A stretch of DNA of 39,998 bases from Novosphingobium sp. B 225 (GCF_002198665.1 NZ_MWLM01000024.1:12951-52948), one strand, 5' to 3'; counted from the first letter of the stretch, positions 10,579 through 19,062 are shown. Translations and numbers: made by a program. The notes: generated by a model from the letters alone, not told the origin.

Positions 10579-10940
10579 CGCCTGGCTCCGCGCGGGTCGA
10601 TCCGGCGTGCTTCGGCCTTGTCCTTGTCGATCCGGAAAACGAGGTGCGGATAGACCCGGTCGATCGTGAACAGTTCGCCGCGCATATAGCCATCGACGAT
10701 CTGTTCGCTGCCACGCGAATCGAGCGCGAAGACTGCCGGGATCGGCTGATCTTCGCTCCATTGGATATAAGTGTGGGTGCCGTCGTCACCAATCCGGACC
10801 GGTCGCAGCGTGGCTGCTCCTTTCAGCCGGTAGGTGTTCATTGCGGCCTCAGCGCTGCTGGTCGCCGAGGCATCCTGCGCCAAGGCGGGCGGCGCTGCGC
10901 ACAGCAGCAACGCAAGTGTGACACTGCGCCGCGCGGTCAC
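10575..10940 (-). CDS. virB9: Short VirB9/CagX-like protein (C-terminal domain only)
   Basis: This 121-residue protein has a signal peptide (MTARRSVTLALLLCAAPPALA|QD). The rest matches only the C-terminal domain of VirB9/TrbG: YRLKGAATLRPVRIGDDGTHTYIQW, IPAVFALDSRG, YMRGELFTIDRVYPHLVFRIDK. Typical VirB9 proteins are about 250-300 residues, with an N-terminal inner-layer domain that is absent here. Its position between virB8 and virB10 and the GTGA/ATGA junctions on both sides argue that this is the real gene and not a fragment. The C-terminal domain is the part that contacts VirB7 and VirB10 in the outer-membrane layer. I see no frameshifted remnant of the missing half between virB8 and virB9. 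Confidence 0.85.
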   Translation of the reverse strand: MTARRSVTLALLLCAAPPALAQDASATSSAEAAMNTYRLKGAATLRPVRIGDDGTHTYIQWSEDQPIPAVFALDSRGSEQIVDGYMRGELFTIDRVYPHLVFRIDKDKAEARRIDPRGARR

Positions 10941-11710
10941 GGCATGGCCGCCGGGCTGGGCACGGCGACAGGCGTCGCGGAGGTGATCGGCAAGGGCGCG
11001 GGCGGCGGCACCATGGCCGGGGCCGCTTCGGGCAGCATTTCGGGATCGCGGCGATAGCGCAGCACCTGGAAGCCCAGTGGGTTTTCCAGCCGATCAGCCG
11101 CGCTCATTCCCTGATCGCTGAACCGGTAGGTCAGGACGGAGGCCCAGCGCTGCGGGGATTGGCCTGCACCAGCCGGGTCGGTCCGCCGGGTCGAAAACCG
11201 CACCATCGCCGAATCCGGGCCGAGTGAGCTGACCGATTGCAACTGCACTTCCACTTGCGCCCCGCGCGGCATTGTGGCCAGCGGACTGGTGGGATTGCTG
11301 GCCTGCATCAAGGCCAGATACTGGCTGCGTGCTTCCTCTGCCGACCACAGCGCGACCTTGCGGTAATCGCTTTTCAGCGCGGGCGCGGCATAGCCTTCGC
11401 GGGCGACGACATATTGCGCCAGGAACGAACGGGTCAGTGCCGAATCCGGGGCAACCCGGCTCTTGTCGAGCGGGTCGAGCGCCTGGACGAAGCCGGTCTG
11501 TCGGTCGACCATCAGCATATATGGCACCGCGGTCTTGAGCGGGGTCAGGAACACCAGCGCCAAGGCTTCCAGTAGGGCGATTGCCACGGCAATCCCGGCG
11601 ATGATCCAGGCGACCTTGCGAGAACCGCGCAGCTCTGCCTCACGGTCAGCCGACCAGGACGAGGCTTCCTGATAATAGGCCTCCAGCTTGCCCTTCGGTT
11701 CGGCGTTCAT
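10937..11710 (-). CDS. virB8: VirB8-like inner-membrane T4SS assembly protein
   Basis: The 257-residue bitopic protein has a soluble cytoplasmic N-terminus (about 1-32), one hydrophobic helix (about 33-56) and a periplasmic VirB8 domain. That domain has VPYMLMVDRQTGFVQALDPL, YVVAREGYAAPALKSDYRKVALWS, and the closing NPLGFQVLRYRRDPEML motif that is highly conserved in VirB8. A Pro/Ala-rich tail of about 27 residues follows and is unusual. VirB8 nucleates the complex at the inner membrane. ATG start overlaps the virB6 stop as ATGA; its own stop overlaps virB9's GTG. Confidence 0.93.
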   Translation of the reverse strand: MNAEPKGKLEAYYQEASSWSADREAELRGSRKVAWIIAGIAVAIALLEALALVFLTPLKTAVPYMLMVDRQTGFVQALDPLDKSRVAPDSALTRSFLAQYVVAREGYAAPALKSDYRKVALWSAEEARSQYLALMQASNPTSPLATMPRGAQVEVQLQSVSSLGPDSAMVRFSTRRTDPAGAGQSPQRWASVLTYRFSDQGMSAADRLENPLGFQVLRYRRDPEMLPEAAPAMVPPPAPLPITSATPVAVPSPAAMP

Positions 11711-12933
11711 TCCTTCAGATCCCTTCGTACACCCGCCGATGAGGCGCGCGTGGAGCGCCGCGCGGCGCGATAGCTGTCACCCAGCAGTTCAGGCGGGGCC
11801 GAGGCGGTGGTGCCGCGCATGTCGGACGGCGCGGCCAGTCGAGTCCGGTCGATCCGCTCACTGCTGCGGCCATCCGCGCCGATGCCCGATGCCTGTTCTT
11901 CGCGCCGCATGGTCTGGGCCACGGCCTCGGCCACGGCAAAGGCGCGCGACGGAGGTTCGACCATGCCGCCCGCCAGAGCCGGCTGGCCCGGCGACAGTCC
12001 GGGAAAGTTCGGCAGCGGCCGGGCGAGGGCTTCCAGACGCAGCGCGGGCAACCGGGTGAAAAACGCCGCACGCATGATCATGCCCAGCACGACAAACGCA
12101 ATGATCGAAAATGCCAGCGCGATCACCATCAATTCGGTCGGTGCCGAAGGGGTCAGCACTTTGGTCCCGCGCTGGGCCACGGCATCACGCAGCCATGGCT
12201 CCAGCACGGTCAGTTCCACGCCGTAGATCAGTGGCAATACCAGCGCTCCCACCGCAACCGCTGCCAGGCCGCGCAGCCAGCCGAAAAACAGATCGCGCGT
12301 ACCGGCAAACAGCAACAGCGCAGCCATCAGCGGGGCCAGCGCCAGTAGCAGCCCTGCGCCCAGCCGCACCGCCGCGCTGGGCCCGATCACGCCGCTCAGG
12401 AACGCAACGCGCCCGTATCCCAGCGCTGACTGATCCGCCAGCGCCACTCCCCGGAAGCTGTCATTGATCGAATCGCTACGGTTGGTTCCGCCGGTCATCC
12501 GGCCGGTGCCATAGATCGTCAGCACCACGATCTGATCGTCTGCCGCCTGAAGCCGTCCGGTCAATTCACCCGGGCCACCGGGCAGGCCCGATGCCAGTCC
12601 GATTGATCCGGCCACCGCCGAAGGAGCCTGCAGCACCGTGTTGTAACCCAATACCCGCCAGGCCGGCCAGCTGGTTGCCAGCGTGACGACGATCCCGACG
12701 CGCAGTACGTCGAGCATCACATCGCGCCCGGTCATATGCTCGCCCAGCACCAGCCGCAGCCCGAACAGCGCAACGAACACCGTCAGCAGCCCGGTAAAAG
12801 CGATTGCCAGCGCCGAATTGGGATTGCTGAGTGCGCCATATCCGTAGGCACCGATCGCCTGCGCCTGACAATCGACATGGATCAGCATGTCCGCCAGAAA
12901 CCGTCCGCCGGTATGGACTGCAGGGCAGCTCAT
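11707..12933 (-). CDS. virB6: VirB6/TrbL-like polytopic T4SS protein
   Basis: The 408-residue protein has an N-terminal periplasmic stretch with a Cys pair (MSCPAVHTGG, HVDCQAQAIG). About six hydrophobic helices follow, with the usual VirB6 central block (LVLGEHMTGRDVMLDVLRVGIVVTLATSW..). A charged, Pro/Ser-rich cytoplasmic tail of about 100 residues ends it. VirB6 forms the inner-membrane channel part of the T4SS. I chose the ATG at 12933, one base after the virB4 stop (TGACATG); the longer frame to 13026 lies inside virB4. Its stop overlaps the virB8 start. Confidence 0.92.
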   Translation of the reverse strand: MSCPAVHTGGRFLADMLIHVDCQAQAIGAYGYGALSNPNSALAIAFTGLLTVFVALFGLRLVLGEHMTGRDVMLDVLRVGIVVTLATSWPAWRVLGYNTVLQAPSAVAGSIGLASGLPGGPGELTGRLQAADDQIVVLTIYGTGRMTGGTNRSDSINDSFRGVALADQSALGYGRVAFLSGVIGPSAAVRLGAGLLLALAPLMAALLLFAGTRDLFFGWLRGLAAVAVGALVLPLIYGVELTVLEPWLRDAVAQRGTKVLTPSAPTELMVIALAFSIIAFVVLGMIMRAAFFTRLPALRLEALARPLPNFPGLSPGQPALAGGMVEPPSRAFAVAEAVAQTMRREEQASGIGADGRSSERIDRTRLAAPSDMRGTTASAPPELLGDSYRAARRSTRASSAGVRRDLKE

Positions 12934-12934
12934 G

Positions 12935-15307
12935 TCAGGCGCGCTCCAGCAGGCTGGGCATCCAGTCGGCCGGGTCGACCCCGGTCTGGCTGACCAGCTC
13001 GTCAAAGATCCGAACTGTGGATTCACGGCCCGAAAGGATCGTCAGCAGATCCTTCTCGCCATTCAGGTTGAGCCGCGCGACCACGCTGTCATGCCCGTGC
13101 TTGATCAGAAAGCAGTGCGAACTGTCGGGCAGGCTGCGGATCAGTTCAAATTCGTGCGGGGTCAGCCCGAAACCATCGATGTAATCCTCGGCTCGGGCCT
13201 TGGGATTGATCATGAACACCTGGGTTGCAGCCTGTTCCACGATCGCGCTGGAAATGCGGCTTTCCAGTGCATCTTGCGCGCTCTGAGTGGCAAAGCCGAC
13301 AATCCCGTTGCGCTTGCGGATGGTCTTTTCCCAGTCCTTGATCCGCCGCACGAACACATCGTCGTCCAGCGCTTTCCAGCCTTCATCAACCACGATGATC
13401 GATGGGGTGCCGTCCAGCCGTTCCTCTACCCGGTGGAAGAAATACAGCAGCGCCGGGGTGCGCGCGACCGGATCATCCAGGATCGCGGTCATGTCAAAAC
13501 CAACCGTAGCGGCGCTGAGGTCGGTCAGGTCGGTTTCGTTGTCGAACAGCCAGGCGCGCTCACCTTCGCCGAACCAGGGGCGCATCCGCGAATGGAGATC
13601 GCCCGCTTGCGGCTTGGACCGGCCGCGGAACAATTCGACCAGGTGGCGCAGGCGGCGGTGGAGTAACGGCTGGTCGAAATTGGCGGCGACCGCGTCCTTG
13701 ATAACTTCGGTTTCGGCTGCACTCGCACCGCCCGCGAGCAATGTCAGCCATTCAAGCAGGAACTGGCGGTTGGCCGCCGTATCCTCAACCTGCAAGGGAT
13801 TGAGGCCAGAGGGCGATCCGGGCCGCAGCCGGTCATACTGGCCGCCGATTGCACGGATGAACAGTTCGGCGCCGCGATCCTTGTCAAAGAAGACAATGCG
13901 CGGCGCGAACTTGCGCGCTTGCGCCAGCAGGAAATTCAGCACCACCGTCTTGCCTGAACCCGACGGGCCGATGACGGTGAAATTGCCCAGATCACCATGG
14001 TGGAAACTGAAGAAATAGGGCCCGGCAGCGGTGGTTTCGAATAGCGTTACCGCATCGCCCCAATGATTGCCGCGCGCGCGGCCGACGGGGAAATTGTGCA
14101 GGCTGGCGAGCCCGGCAAAGTGCCGGGTGGAAACCATCGCGCGGCGGGCGATATATTTGAAGTTGCCGGGGAACTGCGCCCAGAACGCTGGTTCCAGGGC
14201 AATATCCTCACGCACCGCGACAATCCCGAGATCGGCCATCGCGGCCATCACTTCGGCAACATTGCCGTCCAACGCTTCAATGCTGTCGGCATGGACAGTG
14301 ATTGTGGTGTGATGCTCACCAAAGGCGGCGCGGCCCGATGCGACATCGTCCTTGGCGCGGGCCAGTTCGTCGCGCAGGCTCAGCGCTTCGTCCTCGCTCG
14401 ATTTCATTCGCCGCAGCGCCAGGTTCATTCGCCCCAGTGCCGCGCCGCGTTCGACAAAAGCGAACGACTGACTGACCGTCATCTGCATTGGCAGGCGGTA
14501 CAGCTCGTCGAACATTCCCGGCATGGTCTGCGCCGGATAGTCCTTGATCGAAATAATCGCCCCGAACTTGCGCGCGCTGTCCCCCGCTGTGCCCAGTTCA
14601 AACGCATCCTGGCCAAAGCTGATCCGCCGCGCCGGGATGTGGTGGCCAATATCGCCGTGCGGCAGCCCGACCGGGCGCATTTCGGCGTTGAGCAGGCAGG
14701 ACAGAAACTCCAGTGGCTCGCTGCGGAACCCCTGTTCGGTTTCATGCACGCCCAGCAGGCGGGGGCTGTAAGCACCGAGGGCGGCGAGCAGTGCCTCGCT
14801 CGCGGTATCGAGCGCGCGCTTTTCGGTGGCGAGCATGGCCGTGCGGTCTTCCACCGTGCGGGCGAACCAGCCGCGGACCCGATCTGCCAGCCCGATCCGG
14901 CCCTGCACCGGGCGGCGCACCAGCGTCACGAACAGCTCGTTCACGTACATTTCGCGCGCTTGCAGCCGCTCGCGCCAGCGCTCATCCAGATGGCGTGAAA
15001 AAGCGTCGGGGAAGCGCGCGTCGAGCAATGCCTCGGCCTTGCGGCGCACGACGTGGTGGTAGATTGCGAACCGCGATGAAGCGACCGCGCGCAGGGTCGC
15101 CTCGCGCAGTTCGGCGCGGTAATTGAGTTCGTCGGTATCGGCCGTTTCGAACAGTAGCCCGCCCAGCCGGATGGTCTGCATCAGCAAACCGTCGCGGGTT
15201 TCCAGCGTCACGTCATCCAGATGGCGCGCATAGGGCAGGTGATCGCCCACGCGTTGTTCGTGCGCTGTCACCTTTGGATCGCGGGTCAGGGCTGGTACGA
15301 GTTGCAT
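12935..15307 (-). CDS. virB4: VirB4 family T4SS ATPase
   Basis: The 790-residue ATPase has an N-terminal CagE/TrbE/VirB4 domain (GDHLPYARHLDDVTLETRDGLLMQTI..., SSRFAIYHHVVRRKAE). A C-terminal P-loop domain has Walker A VIGPSGSGKTVVLNFLL (about 444-460), Walker B PSIIVVDEGWKAL and the Q-rich GFATQSAQDALES segment. VirB4 energises pilus assembly and substrate movement at the inner membrane. The frame is open to 15391, but I prefer the ATG at 15307 (MQLVPALTRDPK). That start overlaps the 3' end of virB3 by 22 bases and matches the usual length of about 790-800. Confidence 0.95.
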   Translation of the reverse strand: MQLVPALTRDPKVTAHEQRVGDHLPYARHLDDVTLETRDGLLMQTIRLGGLLFETADTDELNYRAELREATLRAVASSRFAIYHHVVRRKAEALLDARFPDAFSRHLDERWRERLQAREMYVNELFVTLVRRPVQGRIGLADRVRGWFARTVEDRTAMLATEKRALDTASEALLAALGAYSPRLLGVHETEQGFRSEPLEFLSCLLNAEMRPVGLPHGDIGHHIPARRISFGQDAFELGTAGDSARKFGAIISIKDYPAQTMPGMFDELYRLPMQMTVSQSFAFVERGAALGRMNLALRRMKSSEDEALSLRDELARAKDDVASGRAAFGEHHTTITVHADSIEALDGNVAEVMAAMADLGIVAVREDIALEPAFWAQFPGNFKYIARRAMVSTRHFAGLASLHNFPVGRARGNHWGDAVTLFETTAAGPYFFSFHHGDLGNFTVIGPSGSGKTVVLNFLLAQARKFAPRIVFFDKDRGAELFIRAIGGQYDRLRPGSPSGLNPLQVEDTAANRQFLLEWLTLLAGGASAAETEVIKDAVAANFDQPLLHRRLRHLVELFRGRSKPQAGDLHSRMRPWFGEGERAWLFDNETDLTDLSAATVGFDMTAILDDPVARTPALLYFFHRVEERLDGTPSIIVVDEGWKALDDDVFVRRIKDWEKTIRKRNGIVGFATQSAQDALESRISSAIVEQAATQVFMINPKARAEDYIDGFGLTPHEFELIRSLPDSSHCFLIKHGHDSVVARLNLNGEKDLLTILSGRESTVRIFDELVSQTGVDPADWMPSLLERA

Positions 15308-15573
15308 CCCCACACCGCATAATTCTTGACCCGGGGACAGCGGCTGACCTTGGCGATCCACAGATCGAAAAAGCGTGGTTCGCGCAGGCACACCACGGCA
15401 CCCGCCAGATGGGTCAGCAGCGCGATCGGGATCACCCAGAAGCTTTTGAAGATCAGGAACAGCTCAGCCGCGAGCACGCCGTTGATCACGAAGAAGGTAT
15501 AGGTCACCCCGCCCAGCATCTGCGGGCGGGTGAGTGCCAGGAACACGCGGTCCTGCCGCAGCCCCGCCGCCAT
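15286..15573 (-). CDS. virB3: VirB3-like T4SS protein
   Basis: The 95-residue protein has the VirB3/TrbD layout. A short N-terminus (MAAGLRQDRVFLALTRPQMLGGV) precedes two adjacent hydrophobic stretches (about 22-45 and 46-64). A cytoplasmic tail with EPRFFDLWIAKVSRCPRVKN follows, typical of VirB3. It works at the inner membrane with VirB4. The ATG is three bases after the virB2 stop, and the gene's end overlaps virB4. Confidence 0.92.
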   Translation of the reverse strand: MAAGLRQDRVFLALTRPQMLGGVTYTFFVINGVLAAELFLIFKSFWVIPIALLTHLAGAVVCLREPRFFDLWIAKVSRCPRVKNYAVWGCNSYQP

Positions 15574-15576
15574 GGC

Positions 15577-15900
15577 TCAGCCGCCTGCCGCGGCGCGGAT
15601 GCCGGCAACGATGCTGGCCGCGCCGAACAGGATGAAGCAGCCCAGAATCACCACCGCGCCGTGACGCCAGTTGATTCGGCCCGTCAGCATCATGAAACCC
15701 ACCGATGCGACCGCGATAACCGCCACGACGGTTGCCACGGTGCCCATCAAAGTGCCCTGCAGCCAATTGACCGCTGCAATTATTGCACCCGATCCTTGCG
15801 GGTCCGCCGGAACAGCGGCGAGCACCGGACTCGCCAGGGTCAGCATGGCCAGCGCAAGGGGCAGTCGTCGGGCAAATCTTTGAATCACTGGAAAAGGCAC
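15577..15900 (-). CDS. virB2: VirB2/TrbC-like major pilin
   Basis: The 107-residue prepilin has a long signal peptide (to about residue 29, PVLA|AVPAD), a short linker and two hydrophobic helices (about 50-73 and 82-102). They are joined by a small basic loop, TGRINWRHG. This is the VirB2 hairpin-pilin pattern, so the mature protein would form the T4SS pilus. The reading frame starts at GTG 15900 with GGGA close upstream; a second GTG at 15885 is also possible and would shorten the N-region by five residues. It is the first gene of the operon, so the promoter should lie in 15901-16106. Confidence 0.92.
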   Translation of the reverse strand: MPFPVIQRFARRLPLALAMLTLASPVLAAVPADPQGSGAIIAAVNWLQGTLMGTVATVVAVIAVASVGFMMLTGRINWRHGAVVILGCFILFGAASIVAGIRAAAGG

Positions 15901-16043
15901 TCCCGTCAGGCGTCAGGCTGGTCGGCAAGGGTCAATGTCTGGCACATTCGCCGCGCCCGCGCCAGCCGGATTTGCACGGGCTGCGCGGCCCGTAGCGGGA
16001 CAGGGTTTGTGCACAGCGGCAGCGCGAAAGGTGGTTTATCCGC

Positions 16044-16071
16044 TTGCTGTTCCCTTGCCCAAGGATATAGG
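16044..16071 (+). promoter_or_regulatory. Possible sigma-70-type promoter for the DLH-like gene
   Basis: TTGCTG (16044-16049) and TATAGG (16066-16071) are spaced by 16 bases, 35 bases before the ATG. The match is moderate and this is only a guess. The same 206-base divergent spacer must also hold the virB operon promoter, for which I see no clear boxes; next to virB2 there is a tandem GTCAGGC repeat (about 15906-15918). Confidence 0.3.
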
Positions 16072-16106
16072 TTGCTACTTAGGTAACTTAACTTGGGGAA
16101 CTTGGC

Positions 16107-16730
16107 ATGCGCAATTCGAACCCGGCCACGGGCCTTTCGCGGCGGCAGTTTGCAGCTTTGGGCGTGGTGACTGCGGCGGCGGCGGGATATTCCGGTGTGG
16201 CCCATGCTGCGCTGCCGGTCCAGGAACGCAAGGTTCAGGTAGAAACGCGCGATGGCACCGCGACCGTGCTCTATGCTCACCCTGCAGAAGGGAAGCATCC
16301 CGGTGTGGTGTTGTGGCCCGATGTGGCCGGTCTGCGCAGCTCGAATGAAGCAATCGCGCGCGAACTGGCCAGCGCCGGGTTTGCCGTCATGATGATTGAC
16401 CCCTATTATCGCGCCGGTTCCGCACCGAGCAAGGCGGACAAGTTGGCCAACCTGCGCGAAGAACACGTGACGCGTGACAGCAAGGATTTGACAGCCTGGC
16501 TTGATGCTCAAGTTGAAGTCGCCAGCGCCAAGGACGGCTATGTGGTCGAGGCGATGGGCCTTTCGGCCGGCATGCTGGCTGCCAGCGACAGTGCTCAGAC
16601 CGCCTATCTGGTGGCCAAGCCCCGTGGCAAGACTGCGCTAAGCGGACGCCAGATGGCCGCTCTGGACAGCGCGATCCATGCGACGGACAAGCTCGCCAAG
16701 CGCGAACTGACGCACGGCTTCAACGCCTGA
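16107..16730 (+). CDS. Truncated dienelactone hydrolase-like Tat-exported protein
   Basis: The 207-residue protein has a twin-arginine signal (LSRRQFAALG, cleavage near AHA|ALP). The next 120 residues read like the N-terminal half of a secreted dienelactone hydrolase: HPAEGKHPGVVLWPDVAGLRSSNEAIARELASAGFAVMMIDPYYRAG, then RDSKDLTAWLDAQVEV. In the family an alpha/beta-hydrolase nucleophile motif GYCMGG should follow. Here it is replaced by AMGLSAGMLA, which contains a GxSxG-like GLSAG, and the protein ends at ELTHGFNA after about 60 further residues. THGF resembles the catalytic His motif, but the Asp region is missing. Full-length relatives are about 270-290 residues. GGGGA lies about 7 bases before the ATG. 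It is probably inactive as a classical hydrolase, or a divergent member. Confidence 0.75.
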   Translation: MRNSNPATGLSRRQFAALGVVTAAAAGYSGVAHAALPVQERKVQVETRDGTATVLYAHPAEGKHPGVVLWPDVAGLRSSNEAIARELASAGFAVMMIDPYYRAGSAPSKADKLANLREEHVTRDSKDLTAWLDAQVEVASAKDGYVVEAMGLSAGMLAASDSAQTAYLVAKPRGKTALSGRQMAALDSAIHATDKLAKRELTHGFNA

Positions 16731-16799
16731 CCTGATCTGATCCGGCTGGACCTGACCGCGCTGCCGCGTTAGCTGGCGTGCGCGTTCAGGGGAGCATGC

Positions 16800-17747
16800 A
16801 TGGCGAGCTATCTGATTTCAGGTCTGCGGGTCGAAAGCGACCTCGCGCTGCCTGGTGCGATTGTCGCAGCGGCAAGCGACGCACAGCCTGACATCACGAT
16901 CGTGCAGGGTCTGGTGCCGGACCAGCTTGATCCGGCCGATCAGCATGGCCCCAACTGGCAGCTTGCCGGGGACCGCTTTTTGCTGCGGGTTCCCGATGTG
17001 GTGCGGATGCTGCTGGATGGCGGCGGCCATCTGACCTGGCAATGTGAGCAAGGCGTCCGACCTGAGGATGCCTCGATCTTTGTCGCGGCCAGCGGAATCG
17101 GCCTGTTGCTGCACCAGCGCGGGAGCGTGGTACTGCACGCCAGCGCCGTGGCGGTGCAAGGACGGGCGATGCTGTTCTGCGGGGTATCGGGGGCAGGCAA
17201 ATCGACTATGGCGGCAGCGCTGGCACAGCGGGGATACACGCTGCTGGCCGATGACCAGTGCCTGCTGACCGGACTTGGGCAAGCCGTGGCGATGGTCCAC
17301 CCCGATGGTCGGGCGATGAAGCTGTGGCAGCGTTCGATCGAACGGCTGGAACTGGAACAGCGCAGCGGCGGCGCGGTGCGCGATCAGATCGCCAAGTTCT
17401 ATGTCGAACCCGAAGGTTCCAGTACCGGGCCCTTACCGCTGGGGGCGATCCATATTCTCCGTGAAACCCGCAGTCCGGATCTGGCCGGAGGCGGTCCGGC
17501 GATTGCGCTGCACCGCCTGAACCTTGCCGATGCCGCGATCGAGGTACGGCGCAATGCCTATCGCCCGGGGATGGTCAAACGGCTCAACCAGGATTCGTTG
17601 TACCTGCAGGCAGCGGCCGGCGCCGTGCAGGCTGACGGGGTCTGGCGATTGATCCGGCCGCTCGATTTTGACCAGATCGATGCAGTAGTCGCCTGCCTGG
17701 AACAGCATTGGCACGGCCTGCGCCAGCCAGACGGGAAGGCGGGATAA
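16800..17747 (+). CDS. HPr kinase-like peptide kinase of the RiPP cluster
   Basis: The 315-residue protein has an N-terminal domain without clear motifs (1-110) and an HprK-type C-terminal kinase domain: HASAVAVQGRAMLFCGVSGAGKSTMAAALAQRGYTLLADDQCLL. The P-loop GVSGAGKST lies near residues 128-136, and the Asp pair follows in ADDQ. Bona fide HprK phosphorylates HPr, but this shorter variant resembles the stand-alone kinases in lasso-peptide clusters (ThcoK, PadeK, PsmK), which phosphorylate a C-terminal Ser of the precursor. No ptsH-like gene is here, while B1, B2 and cyclase genes are, so peptide phosphorylation is the better reading (inference). GGGGAG precedes the ATG by about 5 bases. Its TAA overlaps the next ATG (TAATG). 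Confidence 0.85.
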   Translation: MASYLISGLRVESDLALPGAIVAAASDAQPDITIVQGLVPDQLDPADQHGPNWQLAGDRFLLRVPDVVRMLLDGGGHLTWQCEQGVRPEDASIFVAASGIGLLLHQRGSVVLHASAVAVQGRAMLFCGVSGAGKSTMAAALAQRGYTLLADDQCLLTGLGQAVAMVHPDGRAMKLWQRSIERLELEQRSGGAVRDQIAKFYVEPEGSSTGPLPLGAIHILRETRSPDLAGGGPAIALHRLNLADAAIEVRRNAYRPGMVKRLNQDSLYLQAAAGAVQADGVWRLIRPLDFDQIDAVVACLEQHWHGLRQPDGKAG

Positions 17748-18622
17748 TGGCGCGGGTCTGGCTCGCGTCCTATCCCAAATGCGGCAACACCTGGCTCCGT
17801 CTGTTGCTCGCCAACCTTGGTCACGACGAAAGTATCAGCCGGGGTGCGCCGCGGCTGGCGGGTGGGATCGCCAGCGGCCGTGCGCTGATCGATGAAGCCC
17901 TTATGTTCGCCACCGGCCTGCTGACTCACGACGAATGCGACCGCATTCGCCCGGCGGTCTATCGGCACGTTTCTGAGCTTGAGGATGAGGCGGAGGCCGT
18001 CCATTTTGCCGATACACGCTTTCTCAAGACCCATGACGCCTGGACGCTGACCGATCGCAATGAACCGCTGCTTGGCGGGGCGGAAGCTGCGCGGGCGGCG
18101 GTGCTGATCGTGCGCGATCCGCGCGATGTGGTCGCTTCGCTTGCCAACCACAACGGCAAGTCGATCGATGATGCGGTCGCCATCATGGCCGATCCCCTGG
18201 ATATGCTGGCCGGTGCAACCGACCGCCAGGCGCTGCAATTGCGCCAGCGCCTGCTGGGGTGGAGCGGGTTCAACCGATCGTGGCTGGATCAGCGTGAACT
18301 GCCTGTGCACCTGCTGCGCTATGAGGACATGCTGGCCGATACCGCTGGAGAGCTGAGCCGCTTGCTGGACAAGCTGGGCTTTGAGATCGGGCGCGATGCG
18401 ATTGGACGGGCGGTGGAACGGTCAAGTTTCGAAGCCTTGCAAGCACAGGAAGCGCAGTTCGGGTTTCGCGAGGCTCCTGTGAAGATGAGCGAGGGCCGCT
18501 TCTTTCGCAAGGGCCGCGCGGGCGGCTGGCGGGAGGAGCTCACCGCCGCGCAGTGTGCCCGGATCGAAGCCGATCACGCCGGGATGATGCGCCGCCTCGG
18601 CTATCTGCCGGAATCCGGATGA
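17747..18622 (+). CDS. PAPS-dependent sulfotransferase
   Basis: The 291-residue cytosolic sulfotransferase fold has the 5'-phosphosulfate loop SYPKCGNTWLRLLLANL at residues 8-24, matching the consensus YPKSGTTW. The 3'-phosphate motif VLIVRDPRDVVASLANHNG lies near 117-135. A late GRFFRKGRAGGWREELT matches the conserved GxxGxWK PAPS-binding motif. It would transfer sulfate from PAPS to a hydroxyl. Its translational coupling to the kinase (TAATG) and to B2 (ATGA) puts it in the RiPP operon, so the precursor peptide (Tyr, Ser or Thr side chains) is the likely substrate, though a sugar is possible given the nearby polysaccharide genes. Confidence 0.92.
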   Translation: MARVWLASYPKCGNTWLRLLLANLGHDESISRGAPRLAGGIASGRALIDEALMFATGLLTHDECDRIRPAVYRHVSELEDEAEAVHFADTRFLKTHDAWTLTDRNEPLLGGAEAARAAVLIVRDPRDVVASLANHNGKSIDDAVAIMADPLDMLAGATDRQALQLRQRLLGWSGFNRSWLDQRELPVHLLRYEDMLADTAGELSRLLDKLGFEIGRDAIGRAVERSSFEALQAQEAQFGFREAPVKMSEGRFFRKGRAGGWREELTAAQCARIEADHAGMMRRLGYLPESG

Positions 18623-19062
18623 GCCGTCTTGCGCGCCTGATCGCGTTGCCAGGAGGGCAGCGCCGGTTGCTGCTGGCGGCTATGGCTGCGCTGGCCCGGG
18701 CGGCTCTGCAAGTTTGGCTGGTGCCGTTCCCGCGTATCGCAGCCCAGCTTGGCACGATGCAGCCACCGCAGCCGGTCACGCCTGCAAACGAGATCGAGGC
18801 GGAGCAGGCGCGTGAACTGCGGTGGGCGATTGCCGCTGTGATTCACTACACCCCGCTAAGGCCCGCCTGCCTGGCTCAGGCGCTGGCTGCACGCAATCTG
18901 TGCCGGGCGCGCGGGCTGCGCTGGGCTCTGCACCTGGGGGCTGCGCCGGGCCAGCCAAAAGGTGAAACCCACGCCTGGCTCGATCTGGGCGGCGTGCCGA
19001 TTACCGGCTATCCCTTGCCGGCCGACATGGTCGAAGTCGGCTGTTTTGCAGGCCGCGTCTAG
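18619..19062 (+). CDS. Lasso peptide biosynthesis B2 protein (leader peptidase)
   Basis: The 147-residue protein has the PF13471-type transglutaminase-like protease core. Cys lies in RPACLAQALAARNLCRARG (about residue 84), then LHLGAAPGQPKGETHAWLDLGG with catalytic His near 118 and the usual following acidic residue. The N-terminal helix-rich part (1-60) is also typical. B2 proteins cut the leader from lasso precursors together with a B1 (PqqD-like) partner. It overlaps the sulfotransferase stop (ATGA). Its TAG stop shares the palindrome CTAG with the stop of the opposite-strand hydroxylase. No other protease is present in the cluster. Confidence 0.88.
   Translation: MSRLARLIALPGGQRRLLLAAMAALARAALQVWLVPFPRIAAQLGTMQPPQPVTPANEIEAEQARELRWAIAAVIHYTPLRPACLAQALAARNLCRARGLRWALHLGAAPGQPKGETHAWLDLGGVPITGYPLPADMVEVGCFAGRV

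Noticed and set aside
7506..15900. An integrative conjugative element
   Set aside because: No relaxase, coupling protein, integrase, tRNA or flanking direct repeat is visible within the window.
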